DNA from: Halobaculum sp. MBLA0143
GTDB lineage: Archaea > Halobacteriota > Halobacteria > Halobacteriales > Haloferacaceae
Direction: 5' to 3'
Length of the DNA stretch: 64,000 nucleotides
Assembly: GCF_041361465.1 (NCBI RefSeq)
Contig: NZ_JBGKAC010000001.1
Location: 558,001-622,000 of the forward strand
Positions 8,361 through 15,509 of this stretch are shown here, in pieces. The notes under the pieces are model-generated. The model saw only the letters and a list, made by a program, of their open reading frames with translations, did no database searches and had not been told where the DNA came from. The position numbers and the translations under genes are program-made. Position 1 is the stretch's first letter. Every line of letters begins with the position of its first letter.

Positions 8361-9299
8361 ATGACCGACACGATTCTCGTCCCGACGGACGGCAGCGACC
8401 CGGCGGCGGCCGCCGCCCGGCACGCACGACTCCTGGCGACCGGGCTGGGGGCGGACGTACGAGTCCTGAGCGTCGTCCCCGAGGGCGGATCTGGGGGCCA
8501 GGAGAACCCGCGGACGGCCGCGGAGTCGGCCGCCGCAGACGCCGCCGCGCTCGTCGGCGGCTCCGACGCCGACGCCGGCGAGACAACGGTCGAGGCGACC
8601 ACCGTCGTCCGCCAAGGTGATCCCGCGGAGACGATTCTGGAGTACGCCGACGCCGCACACGCCGACCTGATCGTGATGGGGACACACGGTCGGACGGGCG
8701 TCGACCGGGTCGTCTCCGGCTCCGTGACGGAACACGTCACGCGGCTGTCTGAGGTGCCGGTGTTCACCGCTCGCGGGTCGGAGACGCCAGCGCCGACGAC
8801 GTACGACCGACTCCTCCTCCCGACGGACGGCAGCGACTGTGCGGAGGTGGCCGTCGCGGCGGCGATCGACCTCGCTCGCGCGCTCGACGCGAGCGTCGAC
8901 GTGGTGAGCGTCGTCGACGTGAACACGGTCGCGGCCCAGTCGGAACTGACGAACGCCCGGCTCGTGGTCGACGAACTGGAGCATCAGGCGCAGGCCGGGG
9001 TCGAACGAGTCGCCGACCGACTCGCCCAGGCGGGCGTCGGCGGCGAGACGGCAGTCGTCCAGGGGACGCCCGCGACCGGGATCGCCGACTACGCCGACGA
9101 CTCGGGCGCGGACCTGATCGTGATGGGGACCCACGGCCGCAGCGGGCTCGGACGGTTCCTCCTCGGGTCGACCACGGAGCGGCTGATCCGGCACGCGCCC
9201 GTGCCGGTGTTGTCCGTGCGGGCGGGCGACGCGAACGGAGAGGCGAGCGACGCGAACGGAGAGACGAGCGACGCGAACGGAGAGGCGAGCGACGACTGA
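8361..9299 (+). CDS. Double-domain universal stress protein (UspA family)
   Basis: This 312-residue protein holds two tandem Usp domains: residues 1-137 begin MTDTILVPTDGSDPAAAA and end with the nucleotide-binding VMGTHGRTGVDRVVSGSVTEH; residues about 147-285 begin YDRLLLPTDGSDCAEVAV and end VMGTHGRSGLGRFLLGSTTER. Both keep the G-x2-G-x9-G-S/T type ATP-binding loop, so ATP binding is likely. The start ATG at 8361 places the first strand correctly; an in-frame codon nine bases earlier is less likely. The extreme C-terminus is a low-complexity tail of three DANGE(A/T)S heptads. Role in stress response is inferred from the family. Confidence 0.9.
   Translation: MTDTILVPTDGSDPAAAAARHARLLATGLGADVRVLSVVPEGGSGGQENPRTAAESAAADAAALVGGSDADAGETTVEATTVVRQGDPAETILEYADAAHADLIVMGTHGRTGVDRVVSGSVTEHVTRLSEVPVFTARGSETPAPTTYDRLLLPTDGSDCAEVAVAAAIDLARALDASVDVVSVVDVNTVAAQSELTNARLVVDELEHQAQAGVERVADRLAQAGVGGETAVVQGTPATGIADYADDSGADLIVMGTHGRSGLGRFLLGSTTERLIRHAPVPVLSVRAGDANGEASDANGETSDANGEASDD
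9228..9290 (+). repeat. 21-bp tandem repeat in the Usp C-terminus
   Basis: Three nearly identical 21-bp units (GACGCGAACGGAGAGGCGAG plus one base) encode DANGEAS-DANGETS-DANGEAS just before the stop. The period is a multiple of three, so copy-number change would keep the frame. Confidence 0.85.
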
Positions 9300-9327
9300 C
9301 GCGCGGCGGACGACCCACGCGCTCGCG

Positions 9328-10134
9328 TCAGCCGTCGTCCGTCTCGGCCCACTCGGGCCGCTCGACGGTCGCCTCGCCGAGGGCGTCGTAGCGGACGGTC
9401 GTCTCCACCCGGACGCGCTCGCCGTCGACGGTCGCGCCGTAGGTCACGGTCAGTTCCGTCACGACGCCGTCGGCGTTCACCCGGAGCGTGGCGTTCGCCG
9501 AGCCGGGGTCGGAGACGTACGAGGGTGCGATGGGCTGTGCGCCCGCGAGTCGGATCACAGTCGGCCCGTCGTTCGCCGGCGCGGGCGACACCTCGACCGA
9601 CTCCGCCGAGACCAACAGTTGGTAGAGTCGGTCGTCGTCCACCAGCCCGAGTCGCTCGACGACGACCGCCGACGCCTCGCGTGGCGGGGAGACGGACTCC
9701 GAGCCGTCCCAGCCGACGATCAGCCGCCGTGTCGTGTCGCCGTCGGCGTAGTAGGCCACTCGTGGGCCGACGCCGACCGGGGTCCACGCGCCGCGTTGTT
9801 CGACGGTGGCGGTGTAGTGGTCGCTGGCCGCGACCGAGCCCGAACGGCTGATCGCCGCGTACACCGTCCCGTTGGCGTACGTCACGCGCGTCGTGTAGTT
9901 CACCTCGTAGGCCGTCTCGGAGAGGCTACTCCCGTGCGCGTTCGCCAGGTCCTGGGGGACGACGCCGGTCTCGTTCACTCCGGGCGGGAGTGGTGTAGTC
10001 GTCGTGTCGGTCGCCGTGGTGGCGTCGCCGGACGACACCGCGCCGCCACAGCCGGCTAGGAGGACGAGGAGGGCGAGGGCGCCGACGACGGCCGGGCGCA
10101 CCGGTCTGATTCGGCTCGTTCGGCTCGGGGACAT
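9328..10134 (-). CDS. Secreted lipoprotein (haloarchaeal DUF7537-like)
   Basis: This 268-residue protein starts with a basic n-region (MSPSRTSRIRPVRP), a hydrophobic core (VVGALALLVLLAG) and a lipobox LLAGC with Cys at residue 28, so it should be lipid-anchored outside the membrane. A Thr-rich linker follows, then a beta-rich domain with YEVNYTTRVTYANGTVYAAISR, VGPRVAYYADGDTTRRLIVG and ELTVTYGATVDGERVRVETTVRYD. This pattern is that of a large haloarchaeal family of unknown function resembling LolA/LppX-like carriers in layout; the exact family name is from memory. It is monocistronic with a TATA-like box 24-30 bases upstream. Confidence 0.8.
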   Translation of the reverse strand: MSPSRTSRIRPVRPAVVGALALLVLLAGCGGAVSSGDATTATDTTTTPLPPGVNETGVVPQDLANAHGSSLSETAYEVNYTTRVTYANGTVYAAISRSGSVAASDHYTATVEQRGAWTPVGVGPRVAYYADGDTTRRLIVGWDGSESVSPPREASAVVVERLGLVDDDRLYQLLVSAESVEVSPAPANDGPTVIRLAGAQPIAPSYVSDPGSANATLRVNADGVVTELTVTYGATVDGERVRVETTVRYDALGEATVERPEWAETDDG

Positions 10135-10157
10135 GCGCAGAGTGATTTTCTCCCACG

Positions 10158-10164
10158 GATAAAC
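10158..10164 (-). promoter_or_regulatory. TATA-like box for the lipoprotein gene
   Basis: The minus-strand reading GTTTATC lies 24-30 bases before the ATG at 10134, in an otherwise GC-rich region. Confidence 0.5.
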
Positions 10165-10218
10165 AACTTTGTGGTGGTTCTCTGCGCTCTACCAACGATC
10201 GACGCTCTCGCGTGCCAG

Positions 10219-10228
10219 CTTTTTTACT
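10219..10228 (+). promoter_or_regulatory. TATA-like box for the 10252 zinc-finger gene
   Basis: CTTTTTTACT is 24-33 bases before the ATG at 10252, and supports that ATG over the longer frame that starts further upstream. Confidence 0.5.
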
Positions 10229-10251
10229 GCTCGCGAGAGTGGCTTCGGGGC

Positions 10252-10431
10252 ATGGTCGAGACGTTCGTCAGACTGGTGTGTCCCGAGTGTGGGAAAGACT
10301 GGGAGGAGAACCCGACGGCGCTCGACGACCACAGGAGTCAGTTCTCCTGTCCGGGGTGTCACGCGACACGACGCCTGGCGGAGTTCGCCCGGACGGAACA
10401 CGACCTAGAGAACATCAAACAGTTCCAGTAG
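10252..10431 (+). CDS. Small zinc-ribbon protein
   Basis: This 59-residue protein starts MVETFVRLVCPECGKDWEEN and carries two CxxC knuckles, CPEC at residues 10-13 and CPGC near 37-40, which form a single zinc ribbon. The C-terminus is helical (LAEFARTEHDLENIKQFQ). The longer frame back to 10171 was rejected because the TATA box lies inside it. Many such tiny zinc-ribbon proteins exist in haloarchaea; most have no known role, and some act in regulation or RNA metabolism. It converges on the aIF2-beta gene, with about ten bases between the stops. Confidence 0.8.
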   Translation: MVETFVRLVCPECGKDWEENPTALDDHRSQFSCPGCHATRRLAEFARTEHDLENIKQFQ

Positions 10432-10441
10432 CTGCGACTCC

Positions 10442-10846
10442 CTACGACTCCGTCGGCGACAGGGCGCCACAGGCGTCACACCGCAGCATCTCTGCGCCGC
10501 GTTGGGTGACCAGATTCGTGTCCGGGAGTCCACACTCCGGGCAGATGACGAACCCTTCGGTGTAGGCGTCGAGCGCGTTGCCGACGCGGCGTTGCTTGAA
10601 ACCGCCGGTGAGGCGCGCGCGCCCGCTCTCGTCGATGTGTGCGGCCGTGCCGAGCTCGTCCTGGAGGAACTTCAGGACCGCCTCCTCGTCACGGTCCAGC
10701 CTGTCGACGATGTCCTGGTAGTTCTCGACGACCGTCGTGTTCCCCTCCTGGCGGACATTCGCGTCCGGCACCTCGAACCGAGACTCCCCCTCCTCGATCT
10801 CCGGGGTCTCTTCGACCGCACGGTCGAGCATGTCCTCGTAGTCCAT
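10442..10846 (-). CDS. Translation initiation factor aIF2 subunit beta
   Basis: This 134-residue protein is the beta subunit of the archaeal initiator-tRNA-binding factor aIF2. It has the N-terminal helix (MDYEDMLDRAVEETPE), the central alpha-beta domain with VENYQDIVDRLDRDEEAVLKFLQDELGTAA and RLTGGFKQRRVGNALDAYTEGFVIC, and the C-terminal zinc ribbon with CPECGLPDTN and CDACGALSP. The start was set at MDYEDML because the upstream residues (MARPPWR) are not part of the family. It stands alone here, as it usually does in haloarchaea. Confidence 0.95.
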   Translation of the reverse strand: MDYEDMLDRAVEETPEIEEGESRFEVPDANVRQEGNTTVVENYQDIVDRLDRDEEAVLKFLQDELGTAAHIDESGRARLTGGFKQRRVGNALDAYTEGFVICPECGLPDTNLVTQRGAEMLRCDACGALSPTES

Positions 10847-10998
10847 ACGCCACGGTGGGCGGGCCACCGGGAAAACGTTCGCGGAGTCGCCCCGGGTGGT
10901 CGGGGCCTGAACGACCGTGACAGTCCGACAGCCGGATTCCGGCGACTCGGGGGCTCACGCCGCCGCCCAACCCGAATCGTGGTAACGACACTCAAGAT

Positions 10999-11009
10999 AG
11001 ATCTTTAAC
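10999..11009 (+). promoter_or_regulatory. TATA-like box for the UPF0058 gene
   Basis: AGATCTTTAAC lies 27-37 bases before the ATG at 11036, the only A/T-rich patch in the region. Confidence 0.5.
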
Positions 11010-11035
11010 CCCTCGGTCGTTAACGGTTCGTGCCC

Positions 11036-11275
11036 ATGAAGAAGCAAGAGCTCATCCACCTGCACGGCCTTCTCAGCGAAGTACAGACCCAGTACGAACA
11101 CTGGAACGAGGACGTCGACCTGGAGTCGTACGACGAACTCGGCGTGAAACCGACCTCTATTCACAAGTCGAAGACAGACCACAAGGCTGCAGTGTTCGAA
11201 CTGGCGGAGGGGATCACCGGAGCGTCTCCGGAGAAGAACACGGAGTCCGAGCCGGTCGCCCCGAAGGCCGACTGA
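11036..11275 (+). CDS. UPF0058 family protein
   Basis: This 79-residue protein begins MKKQELIHLHGLLSEVQTQYEHW, which is the hallmark of the archaeal UPF0058 family, followed by a short linker and HKSKTDHKAAVFELAEGIT. The function is not known. It is predicted soluble and mostly helical, with histidines (HLH, HKSKTDH) that might bind metal. The tail (SPEKNTESEPVAPKAD) is acidic and disordered. ATG 11036 was preferred to an in-frame ATG six bases earlier because the family begins at MKKQEL. Confidence 0.85.
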   Translation: MKKQELIHLHGLLSEVQTQYEHWNEDVDLESYDELGVKPTSIHKSKTDHKAAVFELAEGITGASPEKNTESEPVAPKAD

Positions 11276-11326
11276 GGGTTCTCGCGCACTACTCCACACA
11301 GCAGACGCGCCAGTGGCGACGCCGTC

Positions 11327-11827
11327 TCACGACGACTCCTCTTCCACCATCTCCTCGAACTCCGGGAGGAGTTCGTCGTCGTCGCTCGTCGCCGTCTCTG
11401 CCGTCGCCGCCTCCGTCGTCTCCGCTGTCTCCGTCGTCTCCACCGTCTCCGTCCCGCCGGTGTCCGTCTCCTCTGTCTCGGGCTCTCCGTCGTCGGCCAC
11501 CTCCTCGACCCGGACGACTTTCAGTGGGATGTTCTCCATCCGTTGGCCGATCTCCTTGCGGGCGATCCGCGAGGCGTGTTCGTCTCGTTCGACGTTGAAC
11601 ACTGTCATCTCCAGCTCCAGGGCGACCAGCGCCTCGTCGGCCGCGATGAACGCGGGCGGGAGCTCCTCGCCCCCGGGCGAGGTGCGGTCCGCCATGTCGA
11701 TCTCGACGTAGTTGAGGTCCGGGTTCAGCATCTCACCCGTCTTCGAGATGGCGATCCGGACGGCCTCGTCGGGAGACCCGACGTCGTACACGGGCACGGC
11801 GGCCTCCACGACAACTCTGCGGTCCAT
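11327..11827 (-). CDS. DUF555 / UPF0212 family protein
   Basis: This 166-residue protein starts MDRRVVVEAAVPVYDVGSPDEAVRIAISKTGEMLNPDLNYVEI-type text, the conserved core of the archaeal DUF555 family (about residues 1-110). The remaining 55 residues are an acidic Thr/Glu-rich tail (TETVETTETAETTEAATAE) that looks like a disordered extension grown by small repeats. Function is unknown. It lies between UPF0058 and tRNA-Gly. A TATA-like TATAT element around 11874-11882 could serve it with a short leader. Confidence 0.85.
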   Translation of the reverse strand: MDRRVVVEAAVPVYDVGSPDEAVRIAISKTGEMLNPDLNYVEIDMADRTSPGGEELPPAFIAADEALVALELEMTVFNVERDEHASRIARKEIGQRMENIPLKVVRVEEVADDGEPETEETDTGGTETVETTETAETTEAATAETATSDDDELLPEFEEMVEEESS

Positions 11828-11945
11828 GTCGTGTCACTGTTGGGTTTCACACAGTATGAAGGTGTTGCCGGGGTGTATATTTCCGGTTCTCGATAACTGG
11901 CACAGTTAAACCGCGAGGCCGCGGCTCGGCGTGTGAGAACGGAGA

Positions 11946-12016
11946 TGCGTCGGCCGGGATTTGAACCCGGGTTGTGACCATGGCAAGGTCACGTGATACC
12001 ACTACACTACCGACGC
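11946..12016 (-). tRNA. tRNA-Gly (GCC anticodon)
   Basis: The minus strand folds into a cloverleaf. The acceptor arms are GCGTCGG and CCGACGC, with discriminator A at 11946. The anticodon stem TGACC/GGTCA encloses loop TTGCCAT with anticodon GCC, and the T-arm is CCGGG-TTCAAAT-CCCGG. Total length is 71 bases with no intron. The CCA end is not encoded. Confidence 0.95.
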
Positions 12017-12146
12017 GCACCTACACGTACCGCCGAGTGACACTTAAGCCCGTCGAATCGACAGCAGACAGGGGTGTGGTGGCGCGAGGCGTACGCGACG
12101 TCCGCAGGTGGGAACCGCCCGCGGCCGGGGAGAGAGGAACGCCGGC

Positions 12147-12156
12147 AATTTATACC
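12147..12156 (+). promoter_or_regulatory. TATA box for the E1-alpha gene
   Basis: AATTTATACC lies 22-31 bases before the GTG at 12178 and decides that start: the transcript is leaderless at the GTG. Confidence 0.6.
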
Positions 12157-12177
12157 GGTCGGCAGCGACGCTGGTGT

Positions 12178-13224
12178 GTGAACCGGATCATCGGCGAGCG
12201 CGACCTGGCAGAGACGTGGTTCGACTCCACGGACGCCAGAGCAGCGCTGCGTGATCTCCTGCGGACGCGACGGTTCGACGAGCGTGCCCTCGCCCTCCAA
12301 CGGCGGGGGTGGATGTCCGGCTACCCGCCGTTCGAGGGTCAGGAGGCGGCCCAGGTCGGGGCCGCCCACGCGCTGCGGGACGCGGACGTGGCGTTCCCGA
12401 CGTACCGGTCGAACGCACTCCAGATCGCCCGCGGGGTCCCGATGTCCGACGTTCTCCTGTTCCGGCGGGGGTTCCCGGAGTACCACTCCGACCACGACGA
12501 ACGAGTGTTCCCGCAGGCGGTGCCCATCGCCTCGCAGATTCCTCACGCCGCCGGCGCGGGAATGTACGCCGCTCGGGAAGACGAGTCGTGGGCAGCACTG
12601 TGTTGTCTCGGCGACGGTGCCACGAGCGAGGGGGACTTCCACGAGGGGTTGAACTTCGCGGGCGTGTTCGACGCCCAGACGGTGTTCTTCTGCGAGAACA
12701 ACGGCTGGGCGATCTCGCTGCCGCGACAGCGCCAGACCGCGAGCGACACGATCGCCCAGAAGGCGAACGCCTACGGCTTCGACGGCGTCCGGGTGGACGG
12801 CAACGATCCGTTGGCCGTCCGCGAGACCGTGACGGAGGCGCTGGCGAGCGCGCGCGACGGCGAGCCGGTGCTCGTCGAGGCGCTCACCTACCGTCAGGGG
12901 GCACACACGACAGCCGACGACCCGAGCCAGTACCGCGACGGCGAGCCGGATCTCCCGGAGTGGCGACTGGCCGACCCGGTGGAACGCTTCCGGGGGTGGT
13001 GTCTCGATCAGGGGATCGTCGACGACGACTGGATCGAGACGACCGAAGCCGAGGTAGAGTCGGAGATAGAGACCGCGGTGGAGACGGCCGAGTCCGTCGA
13101 CCGCCCGGAGCCGGAAGACATGTTCGAGCACGTGTTCGCGGAGGCGACGCCGCACCTCGACCGCCAGCGCGACGAGGTCCGCGCGTTCACCGACGAACAC
13201 GACACGTACGAACTGGAGCGATAG
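12178..13224 (+). CDS. Thiamine-diphosphate-dependent 2-oxoacid dehydrogenase E1, alpha subunit
   Basis: This 348-residue protein is the alpha subunit of a pyruvate or branched-chain 2-oxoacid dehydrogenase E1 enzyme, which decarboxylates the 2-oxoacid using thiamine diphosphate. The cofactor motif runs from GDGATSEGDFHEGLNFAG (about residue 145) to CENNGWAIS. Other conserved segments are RGWMSGYPPFEGQEAAQVG, FPTYRSNALQIARGV and LTYRQGAHTTADDPSQYR. Families of this type normally need a beta subunit, usually encoded directly downstream, but here the next gene is an unrelated membrane protein on the other strand. The partner must lie elsewhere, or this subunit works differently. The substrate is not determinable. 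Confidence 0.88.
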   Translation: MNRIIGERDLAETWFDSTDARAALRDLLRTRRFDERALALQRRGWMSGYPPFEGQEAAQVGAAHALRDADVAFPTYRSNALQIARGVPMSDVLLFRRGFPEYHSDHDERVFPQAVPIASQIPHAAGAGMYAAREDESWAALCCLGDGATSEGDFHEGLNFAGVFDAQTVFFCENNGWAISLPRQRQTASDTIAQKANAYGFDGVRVDGNDPLAVRETVTEALASARDGEPVLVEALTYRQGAHTTADDPSQYRDGEPDLPEWRLADPVERFRGWCLDQGIVDDDWIETTEAEVESEIETAVETAESVDRPEPEDMFEHVFAEATPHLDRQRDEVRAFTDEHDTYELER

Positions 13225-13230
13225 CGGTCG

Positions 13231-14049
13231 TCAGGCGGTGCGTGTCTCGGTCGGCAGCCGGCGGAGCACGAACTCACCGAGCGCGACGGCCGCGAGCAGA
13301 ACGGCCAGCGTCACCCACTTCAGCGCGTAGTCCGGGCCGGGCGAGAGACTGATCCAGTTCGGTTGGCTGAACTCCGTCAGTGGCAGCACACTCGCCACCC
13401 GCCAGGTCTCGGAGACACCGAACGCGAGCCACCCCGCGAGCACGGCCAGTGGAGCGATCAGCTGGCGAGACAGCCAGAGGTACACCGGAAGAGCCCCAGT
13501 GACGGCGAGCCCGACCATCGACACACAGACCAGCACCCCGAACAGGACGCGACCGGCCGAGAACGCAGAGACGACGCCCGTCTGGCGCGACAGCGACTGG
13601 ATGGCGTACCCGACGAACAGGTGTCCCATCCCGGCGGCGACAGCGTACTGTCCGTCCGTCTGCGACAATGCGGCGGTGACTCTGTTGGGGAAGCGTCCGA
13701 CGGCCTCGACAGCTCCCAGCACGAGCAGTCCGACGAACGGGATCGCGGGGGTGCCCGGGCTCGCAACCCTCGTCGAGACGAACAGCCACGGCCAGCACGC
13801 GAGCAACAGACAGCCGGTCACGGGGGCGACACGGAGCCCGAAACCCCAAGCCACCGCCAGTCCGCCGGCCGTCACACCCAGAATCAGAGCGTACAGCCAC
13901 GGATCGGCGCTCGCAAGCGGCCGCACCACGACCGGAACGTCTTGGAGACGCTGGACACCGATCTCGTAGCCGAGGAACGCCGGCGGCACTGCGAACGCTG
14001 CAACGATGGCTAGCCTGGCACCCCTGGCCGACAAACTGCTGTCCCACAT
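13231..14049 (-). CDS. Hypothetical multi-spanning membrane protein
   Basis: This 272-residue protein is not recognised. It has about seven or eight hydrophobic segments, for example LAIVAAFAVPPAFLGY, LYALILGVTAGGLAVAWGFG, VTGCLLLACWPWLFV, TPAIPFVGLLVLGAVEAV, VLFGVLVCVSMVGLAVTG, LIAPLAVLAGWLAFGV and WVTLAVLLAAVALGEFVL. There are few charged residues in the helices and no signature motif. The gene ends six bases from the stop of the convergent E1-alpha gene. An A/T-rich box at 14098-14112 may be its promoter with a leader of about 25-30 bases. Confidence 0.7.
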   Translation of the reverse strand: MWDSSLSARGARLAIVAAFAVPPAFLGYEIGVQRLQDVPVVVRPLASADPWLYALILGVTAGGLAVAWGFGLRVAPVTGCLLLACWPWLFVSTRVASPGTPAIPFVGLLVLGAVEAVGRFPNRVTAALSQTDGQYAVAAGMGHLFVGYAIQSLSRQTGVVSAFSAGRVLFGVLVCVSMVGLAVTGALPVYLWLSRQLIAPLAVLAGWLAFGVSETWRVASVLPLTEFSQPNWISLSPGPDYALKWVTLAVLLAAVALGEFVLRRLPTETRTA

Positions 14050-14097
14050 GTCGATCCTACCCCTGCGAGAGGTACTCTGTTCGTACCCGGCGGCCGT

Positions 14098-14112
14098 ACT
14101 ATAAATAAGTTC
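14098..14112 (-). promoter_or_regulatory. A/T-rich promoter-like element upstream of the membrane protein gene
   Basis: The plus strand reads ACTATAAATAAGTTC; on the minus strand this gives a TTATTTATAGT box 49-63 bases before the ATG at 14049. It is also TATA-like on the plus strand, where it would point into the repeat array. Which direction it serves is not certain. Confidence 0.4.
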
Positions 14113-14200
14113 GAATTCAGACGAGCCCTCGATACACGAGTGAGTGACCGCAGGGGGCGAGCAGACAGGCCCAACAAAATCGAAAGACGCACCCCGAGTA

Positions 14201-14423
14201 GACTCGCCGGGAGTCGTGCTCGTTCCCTCAACAGAATACCCTCACACAGATGGACTCGCCGGGAGTCGTGCTCGTTCCCTCAACAGAATACCCTCACACA
14301 GATGGACTCGCCGGGAGTCGTGCTCGTTCCCTCAACAGAATACCCTCACACAGATGGACTCGCCGGGAGTCGTGCTCGTTCCCTCAACAGAATACCCTCA
14401 CACAGATGGACTCGCCGGGAGTC
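14201..14423. repeat. 52-bp tandem repeat array carrying the tRNA-Ala 3'-end sequence
   Basis: Units begin at 14201, 14253, 14305, 14357 and 14409, exactly 52 bases apart. Four units are complete and identical as far as read; the fifth breaks off after GACTCGCCGGGAGTC. Each unit opens with GACTCGCCGGGAGTC, itself an inverted repeat (GACTC-GCCGG-GAGTC). Units 2-5 are preceded by TG, so they read TGGACTCGCCGGGA, identical to the last 14 bases of the nearby tRNA-Ala gene in plus-strand orientation (14498-14511). The period is not a multiple of three, so the frames crossing the array are not protein-coding. It is followed by GAGCGAGCG-type filler up to the tRNA. Confidence 0.9.
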
Positions 14424-14497
14424 ACGCGAGCGAGCGCAGCGAGCGAGCGTGACTACGGCGAGTCCAGTGACTGAGCGAACGAAGTGAGCGAAGGAAC

Positions 14498-14569
14498 TGG
14501 ACTCGCCGGGATTCGAACCCGGGGCCTTCTCCTTGCGAAGGAGACGATCTACCGCTGATCTACGAGCCC
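14498..14569 (-). tRNA. tRNA-Ala (CGC anticodon)
   Basis: The minus strand gives a complete cloverleaf. The acceptor is GGGCTCG paired with CGAGTCC (one G-U), with discriminator A at 14498. The anticodon stem TCTCC/GGAGA carries loop TTCGCAA with anticodon CGC, and the T-arm is CCGGG-TTCGAAT-CCCGG. Length is 72 bases with no intron. Its 3' end is copied in the 52-bp repeats 75-300 bases downstream. Confidence 0.95.
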
Positions 14570-14718
14570 GCAATCCGATGGATGGGAGAGTGACACTTGA
14601 GGATTCCGTTCTGTCGCCGTCGCGTGGGGGACACACACGCTCCCGAACGTCAGCTACTTCCCGACGAACGCCACAGTGTCGACCGTCCGACGACGGCGGG
14701 AGCCGGGAGGGGCCACAG

Positions 14719-15402
14719 ATGGGACCGACAGACACAGTCGACAGCCTGTCCGCACCGCTCGCGCCGCTCCCGGAGCGAGTGGAGACGGCGACACTCAGGC
14801 TCGCCTGGGTGGTCGTCGGAGTGAACCTGCTGGGCACGGCGTTCGGCTTCTGGCACTACCGGTTCCAGCTGTCTGCGGCCCCGCTGGCGGCGTGGCCGGT
14901 GGTGCCGGACAGCCCGGTCGCCACGCTGCTCATGGCCGGGAGCGTGGCCTCTTGGAAGGTGGGCCGTGACGACGACTGGCTCCACGCGCTGGCCTTCCTC
15001 GGTAGCCTGAAGTACGGTCTCTGGGTGGTGTACGTCCAGCTCGTGGTCAACGACGTCCTCGTCTCGGGGAGCCTCTACCAGTGGTTCCTGTTGTGGAGTC
15101 ACCTCGGGATGGGGCTCCAGGCGTTGGTCGTCTACCGGTACGCGACGTTCGACCCGCGGGCGGTCGCCGTCGCCGTCGGGTGGTTCGGGTTCAACGACGT
15201 CGTCGACTACTTCGTCCCGATCGGCGGCGACTACTACCACACCCACTTCGGACCCGGGCTGGCGGGCGCCAGCAGCCACGCGGGCTCGGTTCACCACCTG
15301 GCTGCGGTCGGGGCCGTCGGGCTGACGGCGCTGGGGACGTACCTGGCGCTGGCGGTTCGTGTCCGACGACTCGAACGTCGACAGGAAGAGAGACGATCGT
15401 GA
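14719..15402 (+). CDS. DUF1405 membrane protein
   Basis: This 227-residue protein has the layout of DUF1405: about six membrane helices (LAWVVVGVNLLGTAFGFWHY, VATLLMAGSVASW, LHALAFLGSLKYGLWVVYV, WFLLWSHLGMGLQALVVY, AVAVAVGWFGFNDVVDYF, VGAVGLTALGTYLALAV) with conserved FGFWHYRFQL and NDVVDYFVPI segments. Function is unknown. ATG 14719 was chosen because the upstream part of the open frame is basic and overlaps the tRNA gene. It converges on rps10, separated by a cluster of three hairpins. Confidence 0.82.
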   Translation: MGPTDTVDSLSAPLAPLPERVETATLRLAWVVVGVNLLGTAFGFWHYRFQLSAAPLAAWPVVPDSPVATLLMAGSVASWKVGRDDDWLHALAFLGSLKYGLWVVYVQLVVNDVLVSGSLYQWFLLWSHLGMGLQALVVYRYATFDPRAVAVAVGWFGFNDVVDYFVPIGGDYYHTHFGPGLAGASSHAGSVHHLAAVGAVGLTALGTYLALAVRVRRLERRQEERRS

Positions 15403-15439
15403 GAACGCCGATGTCGTCGGGCGGTGCCCGACGACCCGC

Positions 15440-15509
15440 GCGGAGTCGAAGACTCCGCTCAGTCCTATCGAGCGAAGCTCGACGACCCTCGCGAGGCCTC
15501 CGGCCTCGC
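15440..15509. terminator. Three tandem triloop hairpins between convergent genes
   Basis: Three perfect inverted repeats with 3-base loops follow one another: GCGGAGTC-gaa-GACTCCGC (15440-15458), TCGAGC-gaa-GCTCGA (15468-15482) and GCGAGGCC-tcc-GGCCTCGC (15491-15509). The last one touches the rps10 stop codon. The sequence GCTCAGTCCT follows the first and third hairpins. They lie between the ends of DUF1405 (plus) and rps10 (minus) and may end transcription or protect 3' ends from both directions. Confidence 0.5.

Noticed and set aside
7329-9194. 621-codon minus-strand open frame across nadC and the Usp gene
   Set aside because: It covers two well-supported genes on the other strand, and its composition (Arg-rich, few acidic residues) is not haloarchaeal.
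11974-12177. Longer E1-alpha protein beginning inside the tRNA-Gly gene
   Set aside because: The frame crosses the tRNA and a strong TATA box at 12147-12156. The GTG at 12178 fits the family's N-terminus.
14201-14423. CRISPR array
   Set aside because: The 52-bp units are tandem without distinct spacers, only five copies exist, no cas gene is near, and the unit contains part of a tRNA gene.
14140-14487. Protein-coding gene reading through the 52-bp repeats (for example 115-codon and 102-codon frames)
   Set aside because: The period of 52 is not a multiple of three, so successive copies are read in different frames. The predicted peptides are just shifted repeats with high Arg/Ser content.
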